From NCBI GenBank assembly GCA_902363625.1, contig CABJAS010000001.1, positions 186,001 to 250,000 on the forward strand: DNA of 64,000 nucleotides, in the 5' to 3' direction. Numbering within the stretch: the first letter of the stretch is position 1; every line of letters starts with the position of its first letter. A program made the position numbers and the translations under genes. The notes beneath the pieces were generated by a model, which made no database searches, was not told where the DNA came from, and saw nothing but the letters and a program-made list of their open reading frames with translations. This stretch comes from Clostridiaceae bacterium. GTDB lineage: Bacteria; Bacillota_I; Bacilli_A; Erysipelotrichales; Coprobacillaceae. Shown here in pieces: positions 33,897-44,600 of this stretch.

Positions 33897-35573
33897 TTAG
33901 CGCCCTCCTGCTTGATTATCATTAAAATATCGGCTTTCAAAATCAGCAGCACTGATTGGTCTGCCAAATAAGAATCCTTGAATATAATCCGGAGATGCCT
34001 GTTTGACAACCTCATATTCTTCGATCGTCTCAACACCTTCCACACATACTTTTAAATCAATGATATGTGCAAGCTTCACAATATATTCCAAGAAGGTATA
34101 TTCATAACTGCCCTGATTGATTCCCTGAATAAAGCTTCTATCAATTTTAATAATATTGGCTGAAAGCTCCTTTAAATGACTTAGAGATGAATATCCGGTA
34201 CCAAAATCATCAATCGCAATGCCATATCCCATATCCTGAATATTCTTAAATTCCTGATTTAGGAAATGCAGATTTGGCACCCAACAGCTTTCAGTTAATT
34301 CCAAGATAAAGTTTCTCGTAGAAAGCTTATGATACTGATTATTTTTCAAATATTCCAGTAATGAATTCTCTTTTAGCTGTGTGTAAGATACATTAATGCT
34401 CATGATAAAATCAGGATCATATTTCTGCCACTGCTTGCATTGCCTGACCGCTTCTTCAAACACCCATTTTCCTACTTCAATAATTAAATGACTTTCCTCC
34501 AACAAGGGTATAAATTCAATCGGTGAAACCTCTCCATGTTCAGGAGAATGCCAACGCAGCAACGCTTCTGCTCCCACTACTTTTTTAGTATTAGTATCAA
34601 TCTGAGGCTGATAAAACATTTCAAACTCTTCGCATCCGCGGCTGACACAGTTATGCAGACTCTCCTGCATTTCAATAATCTTTAATCGACGATTATAAAT
34701 TTCTTTAGAAAAGAAAACCAACTGGTTCTTTCCATTCATTTTAGCGATTTCTACAGCCCCTTCTGCCTGTCTTAGCAATCGCTGATAGTTATCACCGTCT
34801 TGAGGGAAGAAACATACCCCGGCAGATAGAGATACAAACAGTTTATGACCATCCATCATAAATTGATTAGTGATATATACCTGTATGTTTTCATAGATCA
34901 TCTCAATATTTTCTCTTGTGCCATCTTTCATTAAAAAGGCAAATTCATCTCCATCTAAACGATAAATCTGACAATCCTGAGGCAATAGGTTAGATAATTG
35001 TGTTGAGATTAAATTTAATGCACGGTCTCCAAAAGCATAGCCATGACGTTCATTAATATTCTTAAAATTATCAATATCCAGTACAACGACTAATCCTTTG
35101 ATCCCAGAATTTAAAAGATAGTTCATATCACTTTGAAATTGAGCACGATTCATAAGTCCGGTAATATTATCAAACTTATTTTGCTTTCCAATGTTGGAAA
35201 TACGCCCCACCATAAAAAGAGGACGCTGATTTTCATCTTTATTTACTTCTCCGCGGCACGATACCCATATGACATGTCCCGCTCTATTATAGATACGATA
35301 TTCCATATCATGATAATCCTTTTTCCCATCCCCGATCAACTGCATATCAGCCAGCCAGCGTTGACGATCCTCCGGTACCATGATTCCTGCCCATTCTTTC
35401 ACAACATCACTCTTAATTCCTTCATCAATATTAAAATCGACATAAGCATTATCTGAAATATAAAAATACCCACGCTGGATATCCCACATATAAAGATAAT
35501 CATCTGTCGTTCTTGAAAACAAATCAAAGAACTCCGCTGCAGTTAGCCCTATATTCTTCATTATATTGCGCAT
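33897..35573 (-). CDS. PAS-GGDEF-EAL protein, probable c-di-GMP phosphodiesterase
   Basis: The 558-residue protein has a PAS domain (about 20-130), a GGDEF domain with YRLDGDEFAFL (205-213) where the first glycine of GGDEF is Asp, and a C-terminal EAL domain (about 300-550). The EAL domain keeps EALLRW, SINVSYTQL, ELTES, DDFGTGYSS, IKIDRSFI and VEGVET, so it should be an active phosphodiesterase. The DGDEF change suggests a catalytically weak or regulatory cyclase domain. ATG 35573 follows GGGAGG. It is the first gene of a three-gene operon, translationally coupled to the GGDEF gene. Confidence 0.92.
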   Translation of the reverse strand: MRNIMKNIGLTAAEFFDLFSRTTDDYLYMWDIQRGYFYISDNAYVDFNIDEGIKSDVVKEWAGIMVPEDRQRWLADMQLIGDGKKDYHDMEYRIYNRAGHVIWVSCRGEVNKDENQRPLFMVGRISNIGKQNKFDNITGLMNRAQFQSDMNYLLNSGIKGLVVVLDIDNFKNINERHGYAFGDRALNLISTQLSNLLPQDCQIYRLDGDEFAFLMKDGTRENIEMIYENIQVYITNQFMMDGHKLFVSLSAGVCFFPQDGDNYQRLLRQAEGAVEIAKMNGKNQLVFFSKEIYNRRLKIIEMQESLHNCVSRGCEEFEMFYQPQIDTNTKKVVGAEALLRWHSPEHGEVSPIEFIPLLEESHLIIEVGKWVFEEAVRQCKQWQKYDPDFIMSINVSYTQLKENSLLEYLKNNQYHKLSTRNFILELTESCWVPNLHFLNQEFKNIQDMGYGIAIDDFGTGYSSLSHLKELSANIIKIDRSFIQGINQGSYEYTFLEYIVKLAHIIDLKVCVEGVETIEEYEVVKQASPDYIQGFLFGRPISAADFESRYFNDNQAGGR

Positions 35574-35694
35574 ATAGTTGCCTCCCTTATTCTCTATGTT
35601 CATTATATCCTAAATTTATTGGCAATACTAGAATGTTTGATAAAAAGAAACGTAAGTTTGTAGATATTTGATCCCATAAATTTAAAAAATCGCA

Positions 35695-35726
35695 AAGAAA
35701 AGAACCACTCTCTTTAGAATGGTTCT
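35695..35726 (-). terminator. Terminator of the MucBP surface protein gene
   Basis: AGAACCA/TGGTTCT (35701-35707 with 35720-35726) with a T-rich tail on the minus strand. Confidence 0.65.
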
Positions 35727-35735
35727 AAAATTTTT

Positions 35736-37562
35736 CTATTTTACTTCTTTTACTTCTTTTTTTCTTTTCTTTACAATGTAGAATACAAGTCCTGCCACCA
35801 CTGCAATTCCTACAGCACTTCCACCTATAATATAAGATGTTTGATCCTGTTTCTTTCCATTTGCTAATGGTGTTTCATTTTCTTCTACTACTTCGGTTTC
35901 TGGTGTATCTTCTGTTGGTTCATTAACCAATTCCCCATTTTCATTTACAACTAGCGGTGTTTCATTTTCCGGTACAGTGATAACTATTCGACCGGTTGTA
36001 TAATCAATAGTTACAGTTGTGCCTGTTGGTGTTTCAACCACTCCGCCATTATCCCCCGGCAGCACAACAACATCCTGATTTGCCAAGTCATCCGCATTAC
36101 GGTAAATAAATGTATAACTGCGTCTTGTTGAATAGAATTCATGAGTATATTCTGTATCCTGTCCAGATAATAAGACATATTGGTTCCCGTTTGCTTCATA
36201 AGTACTAGGTACTGTAATGGTTAATCCGTCATTTACATTTGCTGTTGCTTTTGTTGTAAATAAGATCTTGTTTTCAGTTAAATCATAATATGAAATCGTC
36301 ACTGGATATTCTTCAACGTTTAAATCTTTTTCATGGAAATAAACATTGTATTGACGCAAAGCTGAACCGAATTGATGTGTAATTGCTGTTGGCTGTTCTG
36401 GTGCTAAGATATAATTCGTTCCTGCATCAGTCAAGCTTCCGGGAATATCAAATTTAACCGTTTTATCTACGCCTACCGTTTGATAGTGACTTTCCAAGAT
36501 TTTGCCAGTTGTCACATCTACATATTGCACATACACATCATAAGGCTGATTTTGATCAGTAACTGTCTGAGTATACTGCACTGTATAGTTTTTAGTTGCA
36601 TCCCCATATGTATGAGTGATGGTTCCGTTACCGGCTAATTGATAAGATGAAGTCCCAGCTTTAAAAGTAGAAGGAGCCTCATGTGACACTGTTTTTCCAT
36701 TTTGTACTGTCAATGTTTTTCTAGCCAGCAACACATCTCCTGCTCTGTAATCCACAGTCACATAATAAGGCAGATTCGCACTTTCTTCTTGAAGCTGGTA
36801 ACGTACATAGTACGTATTGGCACCATCATCATAGGATTGAGAAATATCGCCTTGATTCGCCATTAAAGTATAAGTACGGCTATTATGTGTAATGGTTTGC
36901 GGTACTTGATAGTATCCGCCGTTGGCTTCACTTACAGTAAATGTATCGTTTGATTTAATCGTATTTCCGTCTTGATCCAAGAACACCACTTTTGACTGAT
37001 AGTCATCACGTGCCTGTAATTCATATTCGAAGACAATCGCTTCAGTTCCATAAGCTACTTCTTTATAATTCAAACCATCTTTCACATTGTAAACACGTCC
37101 GTTTAATGGAATCGAAACCGGTGCGCTTGCACTTGCTCCATTAACATTACAAGTAACATATGTCGTATCCTTTAATGAAACGCCATTGCTTTGATAATAT
37201 ACTTTAATACGATAAGAGGCAATGCTCGCTACAGCAGCAGAATAATCACCGTCTGTATTATTTTTCAACTGAAAATAAATAGTTCCGCCATTTTTATTCA
37301 AGCGAATTTCATGAGTATTACTTCCATTCGCTCCAATATTCATAGTTGCTCCGCTCTCACTTGTATCTCCAGAAACAGTATAAGTATAATTCTTAACTGC
37401 ACTATCATTATTAGTTACGGTAAATACACGTACATATGGATCATCACTGATCGCTGTTGAAATCGTCAAAGCCACAGCAGCATGTACATTTTGTGCAAAT
37501 ACAGTCATTGTTGAAAAAACAATGGTTAATGTTAATAGAAGTTTTAATAATTTATTGTTCAT
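35736..37562 (-). CDS. MucBP-repeat surface protein with C-terminal membrane anchor
   Basis: The 608-residue protein has a signal peptide ending about NVHAA. About five tandem modules of roughly 75-80 residues follow, each with the pattern VxYxD-x-G-x-L ... Y.L...Q...I.H.Y...  x-Y.V.Y. They fit MucBP-type repeats of adhesins. Then comes a Thr/Glu/Pro-rich linker, then a single membrane helix and a Lys-rich tail. No LPXTG or other clear sorting motif precedes the helix (the residues are TPLANGKKQD), so it may be membrane-anchored rather than wall-linked. ATG 37562 follows GGAGGGATTGTTG. It lies between the c-di-GMP operon and the pilin-like gene. Confidence 0.88.
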   Translation of the reverse strand: MNNKLLKLLLTLTIVFSTMTVFAQNVHAAVALTISTAISDDPYVRVFTVTNNDSAVKNYTYTVSGDTSESGATMNIGANGSNTHEIRLNKNGGTIYFQLKNNTDGDYSAAVASIASYRIKVYYQSNGVSLKDTTYVTCNVNGASASAPVSIPLNGRVYNVKDGLNYKEVAYGTEAIVFEYELQARDDYQSKVVFLDQDGNTIKSNDTFTVSEANGGYYQVPQTITHNSRTYTLMANQGDISQSYDDGANTYYVRYQLQEESANLPYYVTVDYRAGDVLLARKTLTVQNGKTVSHEAPSTFKAGTSSYQLAGNGTITHTYGDATKNYTVQYTQTVTDQNQPYDVYVQYVDVTTGKILESHYQTVGVDKTVKFDIPGSLTDAGTNYILAPEQPTAITHQFGSALRQYNVYFHEKDLNVEEYPVTISYYDLTENKILFTTKATANVNDGLTITVPSTYEANGNQYVLLSGQDTEYTHEFYSTRRSYTFIYRNADDLANQDVVVLPGDNGGVVETPTGTTVTIDYTTGRIVITVPENETPLVVNENGELVNEPTEDTPETEVVEENETPLANGKKQDQTSYIIGGSAVGIAVVAGLVFYIVKKRKKEVKEVK

Positions 37563-37703
37563 CAACAATCCCTCCTTCATCTTTCCTTTTTACAAACCTA
37601 TCATACCATTTAAATATCACAAACATATCACAAATCATAAAATAATAGCCAAATAGTCAAATTTTCGTCATTCACTAATCATATGCGAAAATTATTTAGG
37701 GGA

Positions 37704-37742
37704 TACAAAAAAAGGAATAATTGGCAACGATTATTCCTTTTT
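37704..37742 (-). terminator. Terminator of the pilin-like gene
   Basis: A strong stem AAAAAGGAATAA/TTATTCCTTTTT (37709-37720 with 37731-37742) is followed by a long T-run on the minus strand. Confidence 0.8.
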
Positions 37743-37757
37743 AATGGGTATTTTATT

Positions 37758-38582
37758 TTATTCTACAATCCAATCTACATTATTAAGATCAAAGACCGCA
37801 TAGGTCACGTCGTTATCCTGCGTATCTTTTACCGTTTTGCTGACAATCGGCACCGTTGCTTTTTTCACAATTGGTTCCGAAGAAAAATCCGTGTTGCTGC
37901 CATAATCGTATTGAATGACTTCGACACTGTCTCCTACCATATCCAACGTTATTTTTTGATTGCTGATGGTAATGGTATTGGAACTGCCGCCATACTTTTT
38001 ATAGATTCTAAAGCTGAAATTATTCAAATCATAGCCTTTTTCTTTAAGCATTTCCAGTAATACACTGCCTGTATTCGGTCCTTCTGAATCTAATCGTTCA
38101 GGACGACTGGCAATATTAAAATAATCATTAATTTTGCCAATAAAACTGCTGCTTAGCAATTCATTTCTTACCTGTTCATGAATAGTGATGTTACTTAAAT
38201 CATTGGACAAAGTAAATTCCTGTTTTGCATCATTAAAGCTGACATATTTCCCATCAATCTTAACGACAAAATCTCCGGTACTGGTCTGGCTTTCATTTAG
38301 CTTTATGGAAATCATTTCTCCATCTACTTCCGCTTTTTCCATCACTTCTTTGTGCCATGCCGTATCATTTACTTTTGCCAAAAGCTCTCCTCTGGCATAC
38401 AGCCAAACCGATTCACTCTTTGTAACAGTCAAGACATTGTGTGCTTTATTTATTATTTTTGTATCCTTAGCGTCTTCTACATATCCTGAAACTACCGGTA
38501 CGACAATCGCTGCCAAAATAGCGATAATCACCAAAACTACGATAATTTCAATGAGTGTAAACCCTTTATCCTTTCGTTTCAT
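37758..38582 (-). CDS. Type IV pilin-like (prepilin) protein
   Basis: The 274-residue protein starts MKRKDKGFTLIEIIVV, with a classic prepilin peptidase site (KG/FTLIE) and the hydrophobic helix of type IV pilins. The C-terminal 240 residues are a polar globular domain, long for a pilin. ATG 38582 follows AAAGGAG; a longer frame from 38651 lacks a ribosome site. It stands alone downstream of the giant wall protein gene, separated by that gene's terminator, and about 14 kb from the pil operon. It may be a major or minor pilin made separately. The prepilin peptidase is not in this window. Confidence 0.88.
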   Translation of the reverse strand: MKRKDKGFTLIEIIVVLVIIAILAAIVVPVVSGYVEDAKDTKIINKAHNVLTVTKSESVWLYARGELLAKVNDTAWHKEVMEKAEVDGEMISIKLNESQTSTGDFVVKIDGKYVSFNDAKQEFTLSNDLSNITIHEQVRNELLSSSFIGKINDYFNIASRPERLDSEGPNTGSVLLEMLKEKGYDLNNFSFRIYKKYGGSSNTITISNQKITLDMVGDSVEVIQYDYGSNTDFSSEPIVKKATVPIVSKTVKDTQDNDVTYAVFDLNNVDWIVE

Positions 38583-38661
38583 ACCCTGCTCCTTTATCCT
38601 TATTATAACGAAAAACGACATTTTTTCTATAATAAAGAAGAAATTTTTCATAAAATAGCGA

Positions 38662-38697
38662 TAAAAAAATAGTGGAGCTGACGTTTCTCCACTATTT
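38662..38697 (-). terminator. Terminator of the giant wall protein gene
   Basis: AAATAGTGGAG/CTCCACTATTT (38666-38676 with 38687-38697) is a perfect 11-bp stem followed by TTTTTTT on the minus strand. The stop codon lies in the stem. Confidence 0.85.
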
Positions 38698-41600
38698 AGC
38701 TTCTTTATTTAATTTTCTTTTTCTCTTTCTTGTGTCTAAAACCATTTCAATGATAATTCCAGCAGAAACCAGTCCAATCAGTGACCAAGTCATGAATGAA
38801 GTTGGATCATTAGTCTCTGGATTATTAAGCCCGCCAAGATCATTCATAAATGATTTTGGCAAGTAAACCCCGCAGTCCCATGTCATATCATAGCCTTCTT
38901 CATTCAGATAGAAAGGACGGCTGTAATACCAGTTATCTTCAAAGAGAGCAACACCATCAGAATCAATGGCACTGTCGCTTCCAACATTAGATAAAGTAAC
39001 ATAATATGGACGCTCAATTTGGAAACGCACACGATACATTCCCGCATTTAAATCGGTAAATAAATAATATCCTGCGGCATTGGTTGTTGTTCGACCAATA
39101 ACTTGCCAAAATTGATCGTCACTTAAATCACCAGTTTCATTATATTCCAAGATAACCGGAATGCCACCGATACCGCTGTTGGTTTCATCCTGCAATCCAT
39201 TTTGATTCTCATCAAACCAAACATAATCGCCGATAGTACCATAAGAATCAATAATCCCTGCATCCCAAGAAAGATCTTTGGTATGATAGTTTAAATGGAT
39301 AATATCGGTTGGGAATCCTGCTCCCGGCAAATAAGCAGCTAAGGCATTAGAATCCAATTCACTGTCTCCGTTTTTAGGGATAGTTAATTTTGAAGAGATT
39401 GGCAAATCAAAGACGATACGATAAACAATCTCGGTTCCGTAATCACTTGATTTTAAATGCTCAAACAAATAATGACCGCTTTGATCTGTTACAGCCTGTG
39501 CTACTTGCTCCCAGCCAACACTGTTAGGTGAACGCATCTGTAAATAAACCGGCACATTTGCAATGCCATATTCCTCTTTTGCAGCATCTTGAAGTCCATT
39601 CTGATTTGCATCAAACCAGACATAATCCCCTAAACTGCTGTAACGTGAGGCACCGCCATCAACATGTTCGATCAAAGTATTCTGCGGCAAGGTAATGATG
39701 TCCGTAAACCCACTCCTTAAATCGGCACTCAAATTATATTCGACATCGCTGTCCTTACTGTCATCTCCACCAATATTGGCGTTGATAATCTCATATTCAT
39801 CCGGGAATACGAAACGTACTTGATATTGTCCGTCTGATAGATGGTCAAAATAGTAACGTCCATCTTCTTTCACTACTTGCGTAGCGGTTGGTGTAGTTTC
39901 AAGTGTTCCATCAAGAGGATTAATGCGGTATAGTTCTACCAGGGTGTTAGGTACCGGAATATCATTTCCATTATCTAAATCCTGCTGATCGTTGTAGTTG
40001 CGATCCTCAAAGGCAATACCGCTGATTGCGCTGTAAACGGTTAATCCGGCATCAACAGACATATCATAGCCACGATAATCCAATTGAATCACATCGCTTC
40101 GCATTGTAAAGTCATTGACACTATGCACTGCATTTGAATCATACTCACTGTCCCCCTGATAAGGAATAGTGAAGCTATAATGATCGTTATACCCTCCGGT
40201 CACAACCTGAGAGGTATCAAACTCAACAATATACTTTCCTTCAGAAAGGTCATTAAATACATAGTAACCTTCTTTATTGCCATAGCCGAACATCGTTTTA
40301 GTTTCGGCAACAAGGCTTCCCAGACTGCCATCATCATTAGCGTGATAAACGCGGACAATGACACCATTGATTCCTTTTTCATCTTCATCCTGAATGCCGT
40401 TGCGATTCGCATCAATCCATACATAGTTCCCTAATGCACCTAAAGCTGTGAAGCCGGCATCCAAGCTGTTATTGACTTCTCCTACATAATTCGTTCCTTC
40501 TTTTGTTGCCGTTAAGCGAACAATCGGAGTTAATAAATAAGTATCCAAGTCATTTTCATCATTGCCAATATCAGAATCCAACAAATCATCATCACCAACA
40601 TTCGGAAGCGTTGGGATGTATTGATAACGTGATCCATCATGCGGCTTTTCAAATTCTACTTGATATTCATAAATAATATTACCGGCAAAATCATTTGGAT
40701 CCGTTGAAGCTTTCGACGCTCCATTTACCGGAACATTGCAATCCAAATCATCGAATTCATAATAACCCGCAGATGAAGTGGTAGTTGTATTGATTAAACT
40801 GCGAACAGTCTCAGCAGCTCCATCAACATATCTCGTTTTATATTGATATAGCTTTACACCAAGCCCGGCAATTGGAGCGTCACCGTCATCCTGCAAGCCA
40901 TTACGATTAATATCATAGAATGCATAGTCTCCAATCTTTCCTTTTGGCATGGATAGTTTTACTTTTACTTCATAATTTTCCGTACGATTATTGCTGGCAA
41001 TCGGTGCATCGCGCATTCCTCCACGACTAACTGCGACCATTGCTGAATTGGCAATATATTCATTTTCAAATTCATCTAATTCGTCCGCACTGTATATCGG
41101 TGCCTGCATCTGAATACCAATGCTCAGAGATTCTCCTTTTTCAAAATACTGACCATTGTCACAGCTGATTTCCACTGCAATCGCACTGACATATTTTAAA
41201 TCATCATCGGTAATCTCATCCGCAGCATACCATGTGTGCACTCCCTTTTGCCATTCCGCATCGCTCATAGTGCTATAAAGGATTGGCAAATCTTCTGTCG
41301 TCGTTACTTTTTGACGCGCTTCTTTTGTCCATTTAACCCACTTTTCATCATAGTTACGGCTGTCAATGCAGTAAAAGATTTTAGTTGAAGCATAATCGGG
41401 AATATCTAGTAAATCAATTGACTTTAATAGAGCTTCTTTTTTCAAGGTTGTAGAGCGATCAAATACTAAGGCACTATCATTATCACGACTGGTTAACGTA
41501 TCCCCATAAAATGGCAAGATATCGACAATACGAATACGATCCACCGGTGTATCTGAATCATCTCCGTTTTTAACGTTAATTTTATAATCAATATTTCCAC

Positions 41601-44600
41601 CCGATGATGTCTGTGCAACGCGATTATAATCTACATAGTCATCATCAAAGTCACCTTTTACCTGTTTATAAATATAAAGGGTATTGTTGTCATTCACTTG
41701 AATATCTGCATTAGCATTGGCATGTTTGTTTCCACCCACATCCTCACCTAAAGCTTTATCCAATATCTCATCTTCTACTAAAGCATTACTGTTGTGATCT
41801 GAATCATTCACACTAAAGCTGTTTCCATAAGGGTTTTCTGCAGATTTAACAATCTTTTCATCACTGTTTAAATAAGCTAATACCCATAATGGTCGTTCCT
41901 GTGAAGATGGCTGACTATATGAGATCGTTCCGGAAAAAGAAATCTTGAGCGATTCTCCCGGTTTTAAATTCGCTGCATCCCCACTGTTTTTAAATCTAAA
42001 GGTCACCTTCGTGGTTGGCTGGTTTAAACTTTCTAAACCATCTGCACCTGGAATACGGGCTTCTTCTACACTTGAGAAAATCACTTCGATACTGTCTTGA
42101 TCGATACTGACACCCGTCTTTCCATCGGCTGACATTTTTGTAATTTTAAATTGTTTAGGAAAGTTATTGGCAGCTGTATCGTTTAATGTCATTCCCACCG
42201 GTAAATCAAAACTGATGACAGGCTGATTAAAATCTGCACCATTGGTGGAAACATTTTGCGCCGTGATCGTATACTGCACCATATCTCCCGGTTTAAATGT
42301 TTTAGAATCTCCATTTGGATTTTCGGCAACAACACCTAGATTCACGGTTGGCACTTTTGTCTCTAACGCTGGAAGCAGAATCTCCACTGTTTCGGATTGT
42401 CGTGTTACAGTATTACGCTGTTCTGCTCCATTTTCATCTTTTACGATAAAATGATATTGTGCATCGGCGACATTTTGAATACGTCGAATTTCATTATAAT
42501 CCGCATCACTTGGTCGCTGATTAAAGGTATAATGAATATCAAAACCATCTGATATAAATCCTTTTTCAATCCCTGTATACACCACTTTTACATGAGCCGC
42601 TTTTAATGACGGATCAATTGCTGCGGTACGGCTTTGACCTTGATTTAATTTCTGAAGGTCTTTAAATTCACCATAAGGTACTTCTTTCCATGTGTCACTG
42701 CCATACGTTTGATAATACAGCTTCGCATTAACAGATTGAGCGGAAGCTTTATTGTAAGCACGATAGATCGCTACCGAATGAATAAAATATGAATCCTGAT
42801 CCACATGTGAATCTTTTAAATATTTTCCTTGACTGGCATCATAGTATTGAAGCTCTATCTGAGTATCCGTAATCTCTATTGATTCAGCTTTTACCTTATT
42901 TGTCCCGTTGGCAAAATTACGAATAATAAAGACATTTTCATAAGAATTTAGTGACAGGGATTGATCTGCCGTCACAGACTTAAAATCATTGGAAGTAATC
43001 CCTTTATGAATTTCTAAATTAAATTCCATTAAATCTTCTTGAGAAGTATTTTTAAATGTCCCTTTATTTTTATCATTCGCTTCATCTTTTATCAGATCAC
43101 TCTGATGGATCGGATAAACTTTAATAGAAGCTGTTATTGGATTGAGCGTATCATCTAAAACATAACCATCTGGTGCTTTTATTTCTTTTACGTAATAGAT
43201 TGTCCCTTCCTTTGCAGCGTCCAACAAGTCACTCACAGCGTAACCAAATTCATTAGTTGTGACTTCACCTATTACATTAGTATAGGTAGCATCGGAATAA
43301 ATCCTAAAGACTGCTCCGCTTAATCCCTTATCCGTCAAACTATCTGTTTTATAAATAACCAAACGCCCTTTATCAGCCTTATTTATAATCGCACCATTTG
43401 TTGTTGTTCCATCTGGATAATACGTATCTACTGTAGATTTATTAGGTTCCACAGTAACCTGATATTGTGTATCTGTATACACGTAACCATCCGGATTATC
43501 TAATGTATCGATTTCTTGAACATAATATTGTCCGGCTGGAACATCTGTCCAAATGATCTTTCCATCTGCATCTGTTACTTTTTCTTCAACCAAACTATTA
43601 TCTGACTTATAAAGTCCAAAATGCACACCGCTGATTGGTTGGTTATCTAAACTAGGAATATATGATGAAACATCATCTAATTTCGTTATTTCAACTTGAC
43701 CTAAAGCCTGATCAACCACGTTTTCACTTCCATCTGAATGAAGCTTGGTGATCTCCTTTTCCTTGATTTCAAAAGTGATGGGTTCTATCTTTTCAAAGCC
43801 ATCCGGTGCTGTTGTTTCGACTAACCTGTACTGCCCCGGTTCAAGCATGAATGATGAGAAAGTACCATCTTCTTTTGTCGTAATGGTATCACTGATTAAT
43901 TGATCTCCCTTATATAAGCTGAAAACCGCGCCGGCTAGTCCGGTTCCATCCGGTTTAGCTTTCTTAAACTCAAACTTACCAAAATTCGGATAGTTTACAA
44001 CCGCCTGGTCGCCAGTCAACTCAGTATTTTCTTCTCCCATCACGATTGTAATGGAATAAGAATCTTTGTTTTCCGCAAAACCATCAACAGTTTTTGTTTC
44101 TTTCAAAGTATAAGTTCCGGCAACTAAGTTTAAAAACTGCACCTTACCATTTTCATCACTGACTTCTTTAGCGACTTCTTTACCAGTCGCATCATATAAT
44201 GTGAACTCAGCGCCTTGAAGCGGTAATTTATCTTTTGAATTTGCCCAAGTAGCCATCTTATCAATGATTAAACTGCCATAAGGATCATTCAATACTTCAA
44301 TCTCTTTTGGAGTGCCATCAATGTTCGTTGTAAAAGGAATTTTATTTTCATCTAACACATAGCCGTTTGGTGCTTTCACTTCTTGAAGCTGATAGGTTGT
44401 GTTAGGGAGCAAATCTCCAAAATAAATCCCCGTATCGGTCTGATAGGTTGCCGTGGCAATCAGTTTGTCACCTAAGTACAAATTAAATTGAGTACCTTCC
44501 ATCTGCTTATCAGAAATTGGATTATTAGTCTTTGAATCTTTCTTAATAACTTGGATAGACTGTTTTTTCTTGTTTGTAATTTGATATTGAGATGCTTCGT

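Noticed and set aside
33896..34045. 951-residue start of the GGDEF protein
   Set aside because: It would overlap the EAL gene by 149 bases. ATG 33,895 has GGAGGG upstream and begins the first domain.
40200..40424. Methionine-rich short frame inside the giant wall protein
   Set aside because: It is a shadow frame of the long coding sequence, with no ribosome site.
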